In this document: positions 25,259 to 37,810 of the stretch, in pieces
How positions within the stretch are numbered: the first letter of the stretch is position 1
How the letters are laid out: each line of letters starts with the position of its first letter
Assembly: GCA_028023455.1 (NCBI GenBank)
Contig: JAQFVV010006354.1
Coordinates: 2,456,684 to 2,520,683, forward strand
Direction: 5' to 3'
DNA from: Epiperipatus broadwayi
Lineage: Eukaryota; Onychophora; Udeonychophora; Euonychophora; Peripatidae
Length of the DNA: 64,000 bases
The notes under the pieces: model-generated
The model's database searches: none
What the model saw: only the letters and a program-made list of their open reading frames with translations
Told to the model about the DNA's origin: nothing
Position numbers and translations under genes: made by a program

Positions 25259-27575
25259 CATTACTAACCTCTACGGGGAGGAAATTTTTAAACAGCTTCG
25301 TATATTTGAAAGAACGTGGAGTAAGAAATGTAAGTTACTTTGTAATTTATCTTTTTTGTTAGCGTGCAAAAATCACAATGTTATACCCACTTGCTGTAAA
25401 ATTGTGTTTCACAAGAACAATTATAATGTTAGTAAAATTCTAAGGAAAACCAGCAATATTATTTTAAACTCTTTTATTAAAGAAACTCGGAAAAATTTAG
25501 ACAAAATTGATAAAGTATTGCTACATTTACGTTTATTCCTTAGTAATAAAATACATCCTTTACTGTGGACTAGTTTTGATCGTATTGCAAGTTTTCGATC
25601 GTTTAAAGATTCGGAATTGGTAACAGCAAAGCAAAAGAAAAAATTGCAAATGCTAATTAGAACACAATCCCCAAACATTATGTATCCAAATCAAAAAACC
25701 GTTTACAATTTATCTAAGAAAGCCCTCTCTACAGATGAAATTTCGGTTTTAGAAAAAGGTTTCAATTTTGCTTTAACACCTTCCCGGATACCTTTTGAGA
25801 AAATTGTCTGTAATGTTGAATCAGCTCTTGATAAAATTGATTCTACATCGGCTGATTTAGCTAGAGCTGAGATTTGTAATATTTTAAAAAAAGCTAAGCT
25901 TCCTAAAAATAATTTTTCAAAGAAAGAAAGACAAGCATTAAATAATATAAAATCGGACAAATCAATTGTTGTACTTCCAGCTGATAAAGGTAATGCCACA
26001 GTTGTAATGGATCGTGACATTTACCATAATAAAATTTTAGATCTGCTTAGTGATAAAACTTATAAACTATCAAAAAGAGATCATACTACATATTTGGAAA
26101 AAACAACAAAAGCTATTATTAATAAATCACCTATTGAAACAGAGATAAAAAATAAAATAATCCCTCGTGAAAAATCTTGTGTCTGTCCAAAATTTTATGG
26201 ACTTCCAAAAATTCACAAACCAGATACCCCTCTTCGTCCAATAGTAAGTGCAATAGGTTCTCCAACTCATATTTTAGCTAGATACTTATCGGATTTCATT
26301 AAACCTACAATCCCATCTATTAAATCATATATTAAAAACTCTCTTCATTTTATTTCTGTTTTAAAAAGTTTAAAAATTAATGCTAGTGACATTCTGGTCA
26401 GTTTTGATGTCGTGTCTTTGTTTACAAACATTCCAATTGATGAAGCTTTAAATATAATCTCACAACGTTGCAATTTACCAGACCATATTATTGCTTTGAT
26501 TAAACATTGTCTCTTAAATACATATTTTGTATACAATGGACAGCATTACAGACAAGTTTTTGGTACTCCTATGGGCTCACCTATCTCAGGAGTAATAGCT
26601 GATTTATTCATGGAATATATAGAAACTCGTGCTTTAGAATCATCATCTTTAAAACCTCTCATTTGGCTCAGATACATAGATGACACTTTTGTCATATGGC
26701 AACATGGAAAAAATACATTAGATGATTTTTTCTTACATTTAAATAATATGCATCCTCATATTAAATTTACAATGGAGACAGAGTCTGATGGAAAACTCCC
26801 TTTTCTTGATGTTCTAGTCACCAGAACACCAAATAGTTTATCTTTTTCTATTTACAGAAAGGATACACACACAGACAGATATTTACATTTCCATTCTCAT
26901 CATCACCCAACTCAGATAGTTTCTGTAGCCAAAACTCTTTTAAATAGAGCAATTAACCTTTCAGATGACACACATCTGAAAGAAGAAATAAATCATATTA
27001 ATAGTGTTTTATTAGCAAATAGTTATAATTACAAATTTATAAAAAAAGCCTTATTTCAAGCCCAAAATAGACAAAATAGGAAACAAAAAGATGATAAGTC
27101 AGCTATTAGGATTTGTGTTCCATATGTAAAAGGAACTACAGACAGTATCGGACGTATATTAAAACGCTATAATATAGATACAGCATTTTCTGCTCATCAA
27201 AAGATCAGCAATATAATAAACAAGCCTAAGGATTCAATCCCTCTTGAATCTCATGGTGTCTATCAAATCTCATGTAAAAATTGTAAAGCTTCTTACATAG
27301 GTATGAGTAATCGTCGCATCAGTGTTAGGAGAGATGAGCATGCTAATGCAGTTAAACAACACTCATCATCATCAGCACTCTCACTCCATACTATAGATTC
27401 AGGTCATAAAATAGATTTTTCTAGTACCAGGATCATATCCAGATGTGATAATCTCTACCAATGCAAAATCAGAGAAGCCATTGAGATACTTAAAAGGCCA
27501 GATTGTATCAATAAGCGAGATGATACGTGCAAACTTCCTCCTATTTGGAAAGATTTCTTTAAAAAACATTCTTAA
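25203..27575 (+). CDS. Penelope-like element protein: reverse transcriptase with GIY-YIG endonuclease (copy E, intact)
   Basis: Uninterrupted 790-residue ORF, the only intact long gene in the window. RT motifs in order: ADKGNATVVMD (about residue 260), GLPKIHKP (about 333), ILVSFDVVSLFTNIP (motif A Asp about 402), GTPMGSPISG (about 453), and LRYIDDTFV (catalytic Asp pair about 493-494). FLDVLVTR and a histidine-rich thumb-side stretch follow. The GIY-YIG domain starts at GVYQISCKNC (about 685), with YIG at 698-700, RRISVRRDEH, and a late Glu in IREAIEIL. PLE proteins nick target DNA with GIY-YIG and copy their RNA from the nick. The start is the first ATG after an in-frame TAA at 25,185, and it lies inside the terminal repeat, so the first 19 or so residues are encoded by the repeat. 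The upstream tandem copy D therefore supplies the leader. All catalytic residues that I can check are present. Activity is plausible but unproven. Confidence 0.95.
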   Translation: MNPQNMYFIYLTRANLRFNITNLYGEEIFKQLRIFERTWSKKCKLLCNLSFLLACKNHNVIPTCCKIVFHKNNYNVSKILRKTSNIILNSFIKETRKNLDKIDKVLLHLRLFLSNKIHPLLWTSFDRIASFRSFKDSELVTAKQKKKLQMLIRTQSPNIMYPNQKTVYNLSKKALSTDEISVLEKGFNFALTPSRIPFEKIVCNVESALDKIDSTSADLARAEICNILKKAKLPKNNFSKKERQALNNIKSDKSIVVLPADKGNATVVMDRDIYHNKILDLLSDKTYKLSKRDHTTYLEKTTKAIINKSPIETEIKNKIIPREKSCVCPKFYGLPKIHKPDTPLRPIVSAIGSPTHILARYLSDFIKPTIPSIKSYIKNSLHFISVLKSLKINASDILVSFDVVSLFTNIPIDEALNIISQRCNLPDHIIALIKHCLLNTYFVYNGQHYRQVFGTPMGSPISGVIADLFMEYIETRALESSSLKPLIWLRYIDDTFVIWQHGKNTLDDFFLHLNNMHPHIKFTMETESDGKLPFLDVLVTRTPNSLSFSIYRKDTHTDRYLHFHSHHHPTQIVSVAKTLLNRAINLSDDTHLKEEINHINSVLLANSYNYKFIKKALFQAQNRQNRKQKDDKSAIRICVPYVKGTTDSIGRILKRYNIDTAFSAHQKISNIINKPKDSIPLESHGVYQISCKNCKASYIGMSNRRISVRRDEHANAVKQHSSSSALSLHTIDSGHKIDFSSTRIISRCDNLYQCKIREAIEILKRPDCINKRDDTCKLPPIWKDFFKKHS

Positions 27576-27757
27576 ATTTAACATTTTTGCTATTGGTGGG
27601 ATTTTTTAATGTTTTATTCAAACCAGTGATTGTAGCGCCTCTACAACCGTCTTTCTACCTTTTTATAACTCTGTGGATGGCTTGTGTGACCAAGTCGAAA
27701 CGTCAGAATATTGATATTAAAAGTTTTTAACACGGATGAACCCGCAAAATATGTATT
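27576..27757 (+). repeat. 3' terminal repeat of PLE copy E
   Basis: Matches 25,043-25,225 closely. It stops at TATTTTATATA and runs into a TA/TG microsatellite, so it lacks the last 30 or so bases (...CCCGTGCAAATCTTCG...) seen at other copies. The hammerhead-like fold recurs at 27,661-27,707. Confidence 0.85.
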
Positions 27758-27758
27758 T

Positions 27759-27800
<42 letters not shown>
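27758..27800. repeat. (TA)n-(TG)n microsatellite bordering PLE copy E
   Basis: Short TA run followed by TG repeat immediately after the PLE end. Confidence 0.9.
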
Positions 27801-30800
27801 AGTTGTAATGATCATGGAAATGTACTATAAACCAAGATCTTGTAAATTGAGTTTTTTTCTAGAAAAAGAATATGTTAATTACAAAATATTTTGTATTATG
27901 CCTAAATAGTCCGTATTCATAAATATTATTTAATGGGTAAATAGTTTTTCAAGAATTCTTCCTACATTTTTTTTTTAATAAATATTGCCAAATATTTTTC
28001 TTTTTCATTTTTATTTAAAGTGCTTTTTAAAACCACCAAATCTATAGAGATATCATATTTTATTTTATAAATGAAGAATTATTATCTACTTTATAAGTTA
28101 TTTTCTTAAAAAAAAAATAAACGATTCATTTTATTGTCGTATATTATCTTTACTCCTGTGGGTGTATATATGCATAATAAACCATAAGTCTAATATAACA
28201 TGTTTAAAAACCATATAATAAAAAAAATACATTTACAATTTAACAAGCAATACCCCATAGTATTATAAAGACTATATTACTAGTAAACAGAAAATTGGAT
28301 TCATTTTTTACCTATTTCTTTAGGAATTATAAATTACAAATAATTCAATGATTATAAGAACAAGACTGATTAGGTAAATAAGCTACATTTGTTTAAATGG
28401 TAAACTCCTTAACCTTCTCTCCTCTATTTCAAAACAATATTGTTTTTATATTTATTTATCTCATAAATATTCATTACTTCTAATTCATAATGCTAAATTA
28501 ACATGTTTTATAAATAGACATTACAACATCGATAACTTTATATTTTTATAACATTCTTGGATTATTTACATATTCTCTTCTATTGTTACAGTTTACAATT
28601 AATAACCTTTTTATAAGCCAAGACTTGAAGTTTTTTAGTGGGTCTGTTTTCCAGTCTGCATTAATTTAAACTTATATGAATAAGTGGCATAGTTGGTTGA
28701 GTTGTTTTCATATATTACTGTGATATTTTTTATAACATATACCATGTTAGCATTAAGTATTAATAAGTTTGTTATATATATGCAAATTTTAAAAAAAGGT
28801 TGTCTTGACAATAATTTGAAATTGTTGATTGTTATTAACATTGGAATTGTCTAAGGGTTGACTGATTTTTAATTATATGATCAGATTAAATTTCACAAAA
28901 GAATTAAGTAAACTTTTAAGAAAAAGAAGCATAATTTATAAAGTGTTTGAAGAGTAGGAAAGGGGAAAAATTAACTAAGTGAAAAGGGTTAAAACTATAG
29001 TTGTCTCTTTTTATGTACTTAAAGAAAAAAATGTGTGTGTGTGTAAAAAATGAAAGTAGAATTAAAATATAAAAGGAGGGCATATAAACTTAAAAATCCT
29101 CTTAATTAATGATTGCTGTAATGATAAAAAGAAAAAATGGAATATTAACTCTAAATTGCATTAAATGAAAACAAAGAAGAGTAATTCAAGATGGTATCAT
29201 ATCCAGAGACTAGATTAATCTATGCAAAAATGCAGATTAAAACACAATGGGAATAAAATTAATAAAATGTGTAAATTAATTAAACCAGATTTGAATGATA
29301 ACTAGAGAGACAATAAAAAGGAATAATATAAAAGGACTGAAAAATCTATTCATGATAGATTTTACTTGAGTTTTCTTAATGTTTGCAGTTACAGCATCAC
29401 CCATCTTCATTCATAATAATCATTAAAATTAATATTATACAAGTACTACTATCATGTAAGAGTTTACAGAGAAGAGGATAGGGAAAAAGCTACTAGCATC
29501 CCCAGCATGTAACTAGTTGTCTTCACATTTACTGAAGAATCTTCTAACATCATGCAGTGCCATACAGACACTGAAGTATGCAGCCCATTTTCAGTCATGG
29601 CCTTACATAACATCAGAAGCCATCCATATAAAATTCATGCCCACTTAATAATGTGAACAGTCAAGGAATATCTATCTCAGTGAATGTAGGAAGTCATCAA
29701 GGAGTCAAAACCATTAGTGGAGTCAAAAAATCTATGACAGAGGAAAATGAGGAGTCACATCTTTGAAAGAGTAAAGTGCAAAATCCTAGGCAACTATGAA
29801 TTTCCTTATTCTCATTTATAAACTGACCATGTTTGAATAAAAGACTTTGCTGAACATTGATAACCATAACAATCTTTAAGTGTTTCTTATAAGTTATTAT
29901 AAAGAATGAACCCTGACATGTGTGCACATTTTTAATTTTCTTATAATGTATGTTAATATTTGCAAAGCTTTCCATTGAGTAATGAATTTATATTTCAATG
30001 AATGTGTGCATATTTAGATTTAAATGTTTTAATTATAGTATTTTTGATTATCATATATTTTAACTAGAAATGAGTTTAAATAAACTTATAATGTTCTATA
30101 ATATATTTTATTACCTTGTTTTTGAGTAGAAGTGTTTTAAATAAATCGTTTGTTTGCTAATTATTGTTTAGTCAGTTCTCTTCCATAATGATGCCACTAA
30201 TAGATATTCCATAGTTAAATGTAAGTAGTAAGCAATACATTATAGTTAGTATCCCCTATACTTAAATATTAGAGCTAGCTAGGAATTAATCAAGCATTAA
30301 ATTGTATACTTGTCCTTTAAGCATATTAATTATAACTTATGATTAGTTGGTACCTAATGATTTACCTCAAAACAAATAAAAATGCTTTAAATGGCAGGGG
30401 TTTGAATTTAGCAGACAATAACTCTATGGCCTGTAAATGTGGCCACAATTCATCTGTATAGTATTGTCCTGATTATAGGTACTGTTGATCTTATCCATAT
30501 TTTGTATTAGACTTCTTTACTTGAAGGGCTGGCTTTTGCAGTAGTGAAAGTGCAGCTGGAGTTGACTGAGATTGTTTAAAATTTATATAAACAGAGTGCT
30601 TATCTTCCACCTGGTTCAATACATATATTACTTAGTTAGTCCCTTATAAATTTATACAAAATTATAACTTTTGTATGGAAATGTTTGAAAAATCAATTAA
30701 TCTATTTAAAACAAATGTTTATATGAATGGATTGTATGATATGAGTTTTTTTTGAAAAACGGATAGTACCAGATTAAACATTAAATATGTTTGTTTGTGT

Positions 30801-31140
30801 TTAGTTGCTATTGCTTATTTATTTAAAAAAATAATTAAGGATATTTTCTTATACCATAGTAAATTCAAAATTTATGCACTTAGGTGCTATAGCAAGAAAA
30901 GCTAATAATAACTGCATATTTGCTGATGTTTAGTGATTTTAAGGGCTGCACAAGGCCTCATATTCATAGCATAGATATTTATATGAGCATATATATGCAA
31001 TAAATTTATGTAAATATATGTAAATTGTATGTCTGTTTTTGACAGGGTGAAGTGTGATTCCTTTCTATGTATGATAATAGCATTGTTGGCTATATGTGAT
31101 GCCTTTTTAATATTATGTTTGATATTGTTTTTCAGGTTTT
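27801..31140. other. Unassigned AT-rich DNA
   Basis: No coding region or identifiable element. Around 29,370-29,760 and 30,390-30,590 the base composition is a little richer in G and C, but the frames are short and show no motif. GGGTTTGAATTT at about 30,399 resembles a tRNA B box weakly, without other support for a SINE. Confidence 0.5.
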
Positions 31141-31143
31141 AAA

Positions 31144-31620
31144 TGCATGGCCCACTTCAAGTTGGTGATCAAGAAAGATATATTTTGTTCAGGGTTGTTA
31201 GTGGCTTATTTGTGTTAAAATATTCTTGTAGACAGGCTGTTGCATGTCTCACCATTCTAAATGGCATTGGTTATTGCAGAGAGTATGCTATTTTAGGTAT
31301 AGTGCAGTTTGTTTCATCATTAAAAAGTCTGTCTTTATAATTATTTGAGCCTATTTATTGTGAAGGTGTGCATTTCTTCCACAACAAATACACTTATAAA
31401 TACTTCTAAAGATAGACTTGCTAACATTCAAACTTTTCACACCATATAGAAAATTGCATACTCCCAATTCAAGATGCAACACCATCTACTATGATGATCC
31501 ATGCAGTGGCCTGCATAAAAGAATCTCTCAACACAAATATCTCTACAAATGAGCCACAAACAATCTTGAGCACAAGTCTATCTTCATCAATCACCAACCC
31601 AAAATGTGTCATGCATATAG
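31144..31620. repeat. Imperfect inverted repeat, arms about 145 bp
   Basis: The left arm (31,144-31,285) and the complement of the right arm (31,465-31,620) share long stretches, for example GTTGGTGAT, the AAGATA(G/T)A neighbourhood, TTGT(T/A)(A/T)GTGGC(T/T)(T/C)ATTTGT, and GCATG near both ends. Both arms, read in the same sense, encode a similar string (HF.LVI..D...), suggesting two opposite copies of one old repeat. No known domain is recognised. The arms are clearly diverged. Confidence 0.55.
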
Positions 31621-31976
31621 CTGTATTGAATAAAATAATGCCAAGGGCAAGATTAAAAATGCATGGCATATAGCAAACAAACCTACCAACATAAATAGAA
31701 AGGAATCCTGCTTCCCCCTGTAGAAAAAATGGACAATATTATTTGCGCATAACTACACACATATATACACCCACCCACCCACTTAATTCCCAATGTTATG
31801 AATATGAGACCACATGTAGACCTGGAAAATGCTATGTTGCAATAAATATACTGTTATTATTACCTTTTTAAATTATAGCACACTATGTGCATACAGTTTA
31901 ATATTTAATTTAATGTTAATATTTGAATGTGAATTTTAATGGTAATGTAAATAAAAGTTGATATGTAGATTGATAA

Positions 31977-32848
<872 letters not shown>

Positions 32849-33006
32849 TATAGGGGATTTGAACTCAGATTTTCAAGCACCCTTCAACTATCCACACTAA
32901 CTCATACAACTGACACACATGACTACACACATGTAGAAAAGATTAATCACCAATAAACATATTACATGCTAAAACATCATTCATCAATTGGTCCACATTA
33001 TCATCT

Positions 33007-33048
<42 letters not shown>

Positions 33049-33512
33049 ATCAGTGCTCAGTTTATATTAAGATAGCAAATCTTCATACTTTAATGGAAAG
33101 GCTTTAGTTTATTCCAACCTCCAACATTTCAACCATCCATATCATTGAAAATCTGATGATAAAAACCCAAATCCCATGCTGATGCCAATATTATTGCAAA
33201 GCCTATGTTGACCTCAAGTCACTCTGACTCTTCATGTATAGGACCTTATCCATCTAAATATATTAAAGAGAGATGGGCAGGATAGAAGCCTGCTGTGTAA
33301 TTATTTGAAAACTAGGCACTCTTCACAAACTTGGAAGCTTAACTGTAAATATAGGGGATTTGAACTCAGATTGTGAGCACCCTTCAACTATCCACACTAT
33401 TACATGCAATTAACATGCATGACCCCGCAAATGTAGAAAAGATAAATAATCACTGATATATGTATTTCATGCTAAACCAGCATTCATCAGTTGGTTCAGA
33501 TTATCATCTCCT

Positions 33513-33607
<95 letters not shown>
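32849..33607 (-). repeat. Tandem tRNA-like SINE unit, about 500-bp period, with TA/CA arrays
   Basis: On the minus strand, one unit runs from a (TA)n(TG)n array (33,513-33,607) through a GATGATAATCTGAACC stretch to a tRNA-like head (GTGTGGATAGTTGAAGG then TGAGTTCAAATCCCC, about 33,350-33,400). The head has the spacing of RNA polymerase III A and B boxes. A tail to 33,049 follows. The pattern then repeats: array at 33,009-33,048, GATGATAATGTGGACC near 33,005, and a second head at about 32,853-32,910. A related fragment lies at 37,081-37,213. The B-box match is good and the A box is weak, so SINE origin is likely, not certain. Confidence 0.6.
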
Positions 33608-33609
<2 letters not shown>

Positions 33610-36107
33610 AAGCAGTCGATGTCTAATCATTATCGAGCTTCATGCTTCACCATCTACATTAACCTCCTGCGGGGCCTGCAATTCAGACCTCACCGTAAAT
33701 ATATGCCATTTACCCACACACTGTATGCATAATGATTAGAGAAATTAATAAAATTAAAAGTATTTAGTAAAGTAAAACAGTAGTGTGCATGATGCGTATA
33801 TATATGAATGAAGCAATAATGTTATTAATGTTTATTGCTGACAACTAAACATTTTCTTTATATAATTGTATTTTTTTTTAATATCTATATGTATTTTGAT
33901 TTAAGATATTTAAAGCGTTGGAATGTAAAAACAACGTAAAATGGGGAAGATTTGAAATACTGAAATTATCTCTAGTCAGTTCATTTTCTTTAATTAAAAT
34001 TTGTAAATCTTAATTATAATCAAAAGCAAGTCTTTTGTTAAGTGTTTTCAAATCTTTCAAAACAGCTAAAATGGTATTTTGAGCTTTATCTGTTGAAAAT
34101 ATTTTGCTTATTAAATGTTGTTTTTAAAGGGATTACAGAGATAGCATGAGCATCTGAAATTGCATTGATGGCGGGATTAAAGGATTTATAAAAAGAACCA
34201 CAGAACAAAAGAAAGAGTTACTTTCAGTTTTTAGTTGAGTTCAGAGGAGTTTTTAGTCAGTTGAGTTTAGTTACTTTGAAGAAGCCAACTTAAGTTCTGC
34301 ATGATAAAGTGTGAGTAGAGGAATCTTTTACCTTTTTCATCTTCTCTTGGAGAACTGTTTCCCTGCCTGCTGCATGTTCCATCCATCCAGCCACCCAAGA
34401 TGACCATCACTGTTCCAACTGTTGACTGCCTATTCTGCTTCTACTCACTATGCTGCAATCTTTAGGTAACCTTATCTGATATACAGTTGCCTTCATCAGT
34501 AACTACTTGTAGTTCAACCGTTGTAGTTTAATTTATATATTAATTTATAAGCTTCTGCTAATTTTGCTTTTAAACTCTGTCTCTGTAATTCCTTATTAGT
34601 ATTATGTAGTTTTAACTTACCTTTCATGCTTAATTAACTTCTATATATAACTGTATGTGGCTCCATTAATATTTTATGTATTTTGTTTAATGTATAGATA
34701 TAATTTATTTTCTTTAATATGCCAAAAATCACCAAATTCGTGAGTAAGGGGGAAAATAATTGTTTAACTTGGAAAAAAGCTGGGCTTTATTTAAAACCTA
34801 TCAATAAAGTTTTGTTTATATTAAATAGAAATTGCTTGTGAGTTTGGTTTCATTTTAGATTCATTAGTTTTAAAGTCAATTAAAAACTTTTACTGTGGAT
34901 GAATTCTGCTAAATGTGCTGCTTTGATTTTGTCTTTAAAATTTCATTTTAAAAGTTTGTAAACCTTGATTAATATAATTAGTCATTTATTTCCTGCTTTT
35001 GTCTAAAGAGCTAGTGTAATCTGTAATACGTATATGGGAATCAAATTTAAATATAAATTTTATCAGTTTAATACTATAGAAAGGAGTTATTATTTTATTA
35101 CATTTTATTAAATGACTCAGAATTGAAAACAGGTTATTGCACAAGAAGTTAGACCATTTCCAAACTTTAAATAATATTATAAAAATGTATAAACATTGCT
35201 GGCATACCTTATCCTTTATTCTGATATTTTATTTTTTCCATTTCCTGATTGTTTTGTCATTGGGAACATCAGAAGCTTGAAGCTCTCATCCTACTTTTCA
35301 AAATTGTTTGTAATCAGGGAAACTACTCCTTGTGGAATGTGAGGTTTATGAGGTTACGTGCCCTGGATGACAGTACATCCAGAGATGGGCTTTCAAACCC
35401 AGCCTCTCCTTCAATATCGCTCCACCAGAATGTGCGGGCATATCAAATCTAAGTTCATCTCAAATATTTTTTTAAAAATGATAGAATATCCAAAACTGCC
35501 ATGAAGGCCAGATTTCTTTATTGTATGCTAGTACTGTTACTCTTCTCCTTAATTTGATCACCATCTGCCTAACCTTAGTAAGTTACAATGATGTGTTAAA
35601 GATGATGATTCATTTTGTAAAATACAATCAGTATGTTGATTCTAAAAACTGCTTTCTTTTAAAAACCATCATCGATTCCCATAGATGTAAATCTAATTTG
35701 TATTATTGATTGTATAATTTATTATCATAGATGTAGCGCATTGATTGTTTCTTGTATACTTATTCTAAAGACGCTATGTCCAAATAATGCCTATCAAACA
35801 TATATAATGATTTTAAGATTGTAAATAAATGATTGAGACTGTATATTTATATTTATTTGTCAAAATGATTAATGCTAAATTATCATGTATCATTCTGTAA
35901 TCCAAATCTGTTCCGATCTTGTAGATAGTTTTGTACATCCACATCATTTTATTTGTAAAAATTTATTAAATTGGCGTATTAACTCTGCACAAGTTACAAC
36001 ACATTCTATAAAATTATATTCATAAAATAATTAATAAAGAGGATTTTATAAAACAAATCCCAATTTTGTAAATGTATAATGTCACCCCAAGTGTAAAACC
36101 ATTTTTG
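33608..36107. other. Unassigned DNA with a promoter-like patch
   Basis: No ORF with a recognisable domain. At 34,187-34,198 TTTATAAAAAG resembles a TATA box. It is followed by 290 bp that are less AT-rich than the surroundings and contain repeated AGTTGAGTT-type words. This could be the start of a host transcript or part of an old LTR. A second less AT-rich patch lies at 35,265-35,450. Neither can be assigned. Confidence 0.35.

Positions 36108-36166
<59 letters not shown>
36108..36166. repeat. (TA)n microsatellite
   Basis: About 56 bp of TA repeat, with a second short run at about 36,190-36,206. Confidence 0.95.
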
Positions 36167-36168
<2 letters not shown>

Positions 36169-36582
36169 TTTGTTTAATATTTTATTCAATGTATATATAT
36201 ATATATCATGTAAATCCTTGTTTGTTGTTTTTGAATTATTATTTTCTAGTTAATATTTAGAACTATTTTCTTTAGCTAATAGCTTAGCATTAATAAATAA
36301 CTATAATAAATGTAATAACTGGGCCACTCTGATCTCGATCATCATCATCAGTCTGATCTTATGCTCTACCACTTTGCTTCTGGGCCCAGAATTAAAATAA
36401 ATTTACTGTATCATCATGATTGTTGTCCATTGGGTCAGAGATTCGAAGAATAGGAAAATAGGTTAGAATTCAGGATTGCTCCAGACCTGTGTATCTCGAG
36501 TATGATCAGATTTGAGGTATTTTGCTTAGAAATTGAACCTTGTTAAGTGAGCATACTATTTTGACCAGTACAATATATATAT
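36167..36582. other. Unassigned DNA
   Basis: Less AT-rich than most of the window around 36,320-36,500. No gene or repeat family recognised. Confidence 0.45.
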
Positions 36583-37044
36583 AATACATATTTTGCGGGT
36601 TCATCCGTGTTAAAAACTTTTCATATTAATATACTGACATTTCGACTTGGTCACACAAGCCATCCACAGAATTATAAAAGGTAGAAAGACGGTTGTAGAA
36701 GCGCTACAATCACTGATTTGAATAAAATGTTAAAAATCCCACCAATAGCAAAAAATGTTAAATTTAGGAATGTTTTTTAAAAAAATCTTTCCAAATAGAA
36801 GGATGTTTGCATGTATCATCTCGCTTATTGATACAATCTGGCCTTTTAAGTATCTCAATGGCTTCTCTAATTTTGCATTGGTAGAGATTATCACATCTGG
36901 ATATAATCCTGGTACTAGAAAAATCAATTTTATGACCTGAATCTATAGTATGGAGTGAGAGTGCTGATGATGATGAGTGTTGTTTAACTGCATTAGCATG
37001 CTCATCTCTCCTAACACTGATGCGACAATTACTCATACCTATGT

Positions 37045-37045
<1 letters not shown>
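36583..37045 (-). mobile_element. 5'-truncated PLE, copy H
   Basis: Minus-strand copy of the young PLE family keeping only the terminal repeat (with the hammerhead-like fold) and most of the GIY-YIG domain. The coding remnant reads from IGMSNCRISVRRDEHANAV to FKKHS (36,764 to about 37,042) and is open. It breaks off inside the YIG box, where a CA/TA microsatellite begins (37,046). The 3' edge lies near TA repeat (36,571-36,582). A 5'-truncated insertion is the normal outcome of target-primed reverse transcription. Confidence 0.9.
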
Positions 37046-37081
<36 letters not shown>

Positions 37082-37213
37082 ATCAGTAATCAGTTTATAT
37101 TAAGATAGCAAATAAGTTGTATAAATTAGCATGGATAGTTGAAGGATCTGAGTTCAAATCCCCTATACTTATAGATACGCTCCCAGGTTTGTGAAGAGTG
37201 CCTGGTTTTCAAA
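37046..37213. repeat. (CA)n(TA)n array plus SINE-like fragment
   Basis: A CA/TA array (37,046-37,081) is followed by a 33-bp match to the SINE end at 33,049-33,080. A plus-strand piece with GGATAGTTGAAGG and TGAGTTCAAATCCCCTATA (about 37,134-37,170) and the SINE tail TTTGTGAAGAGTGCCTGG come next. The two SINE pieces are in opposite orientation, so this is a rearranged remnant. Confidence 0.6.
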
Positions 37214-37776
37214 TATTTATAACATAAAATACTTTTTTATTCATAATAGGTATGATATCAGAGGTATAAAGTATAAATAGAATAGAACATAAATTATTAC
37301 TTTGATGAATTCCATTCTTATAAGTAATAAAAACAACATTTAAAAGTTGTCTGCTTTGATTAATAGAATTCTATGATCAATTGTATTGAAAACTTGAGAT
37401 GTGTCAAAATAAATAAAATAAGTTGACTCTGAGAGTCAATTGTTTGTGCCATGATATTTGAAACATGAAACAAATAGTAGTAATAATAGTGGTAGTAGTA
37501 GTAGTAATAACAATAATAACAATAATAACAATTTCAACTTCTACTTCAATTAACAGTTGTCTATACATTTTGCATATTCATGAGATAAAAATATGTAAAC
37601 ATTGATATAAGTATTGAAAATCTACTTTTGTCAAAAACATTATATTATCAATTCAATGGAAGATATGCACATATTAATTTAGAATTATTCCAATTTCATG
37701 TTAGAAACATATATTTTGTTATTGAAATAACGCTAATATTTTCTTGATATGAATGCTCCTATATTTTGTATTCAAT

Positions 37777-37810
<34 letters not shown>

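Larger units (their letters stand above)
23098..27757. mobile_element. PLE array: copy C (minus), then D and E in tandem (plus)
   Basis: Copy C (23,098-23,872, minus) meets copy D (23,873-25,258, plus) head to head. D then runs straight into full-length copy E, sharing one terminal repeat (about 25,043-25,258), the tandem or 'pseudo-LTR' layout known for Penelope-like elements. The outer ends are both 3' ends lying against TA-rich microsatellite. By eye C, D and E are nearly identical where they overlap, so the array looks young compared with the other insertions in the window. Confidence 0.9.

Noticed and set aside
35249-35452. 67-residue frame in a less AT-rich patch as a host exon
   Set aside because: No domain, no splice-site support that I can judge, and no neighbouring exon.
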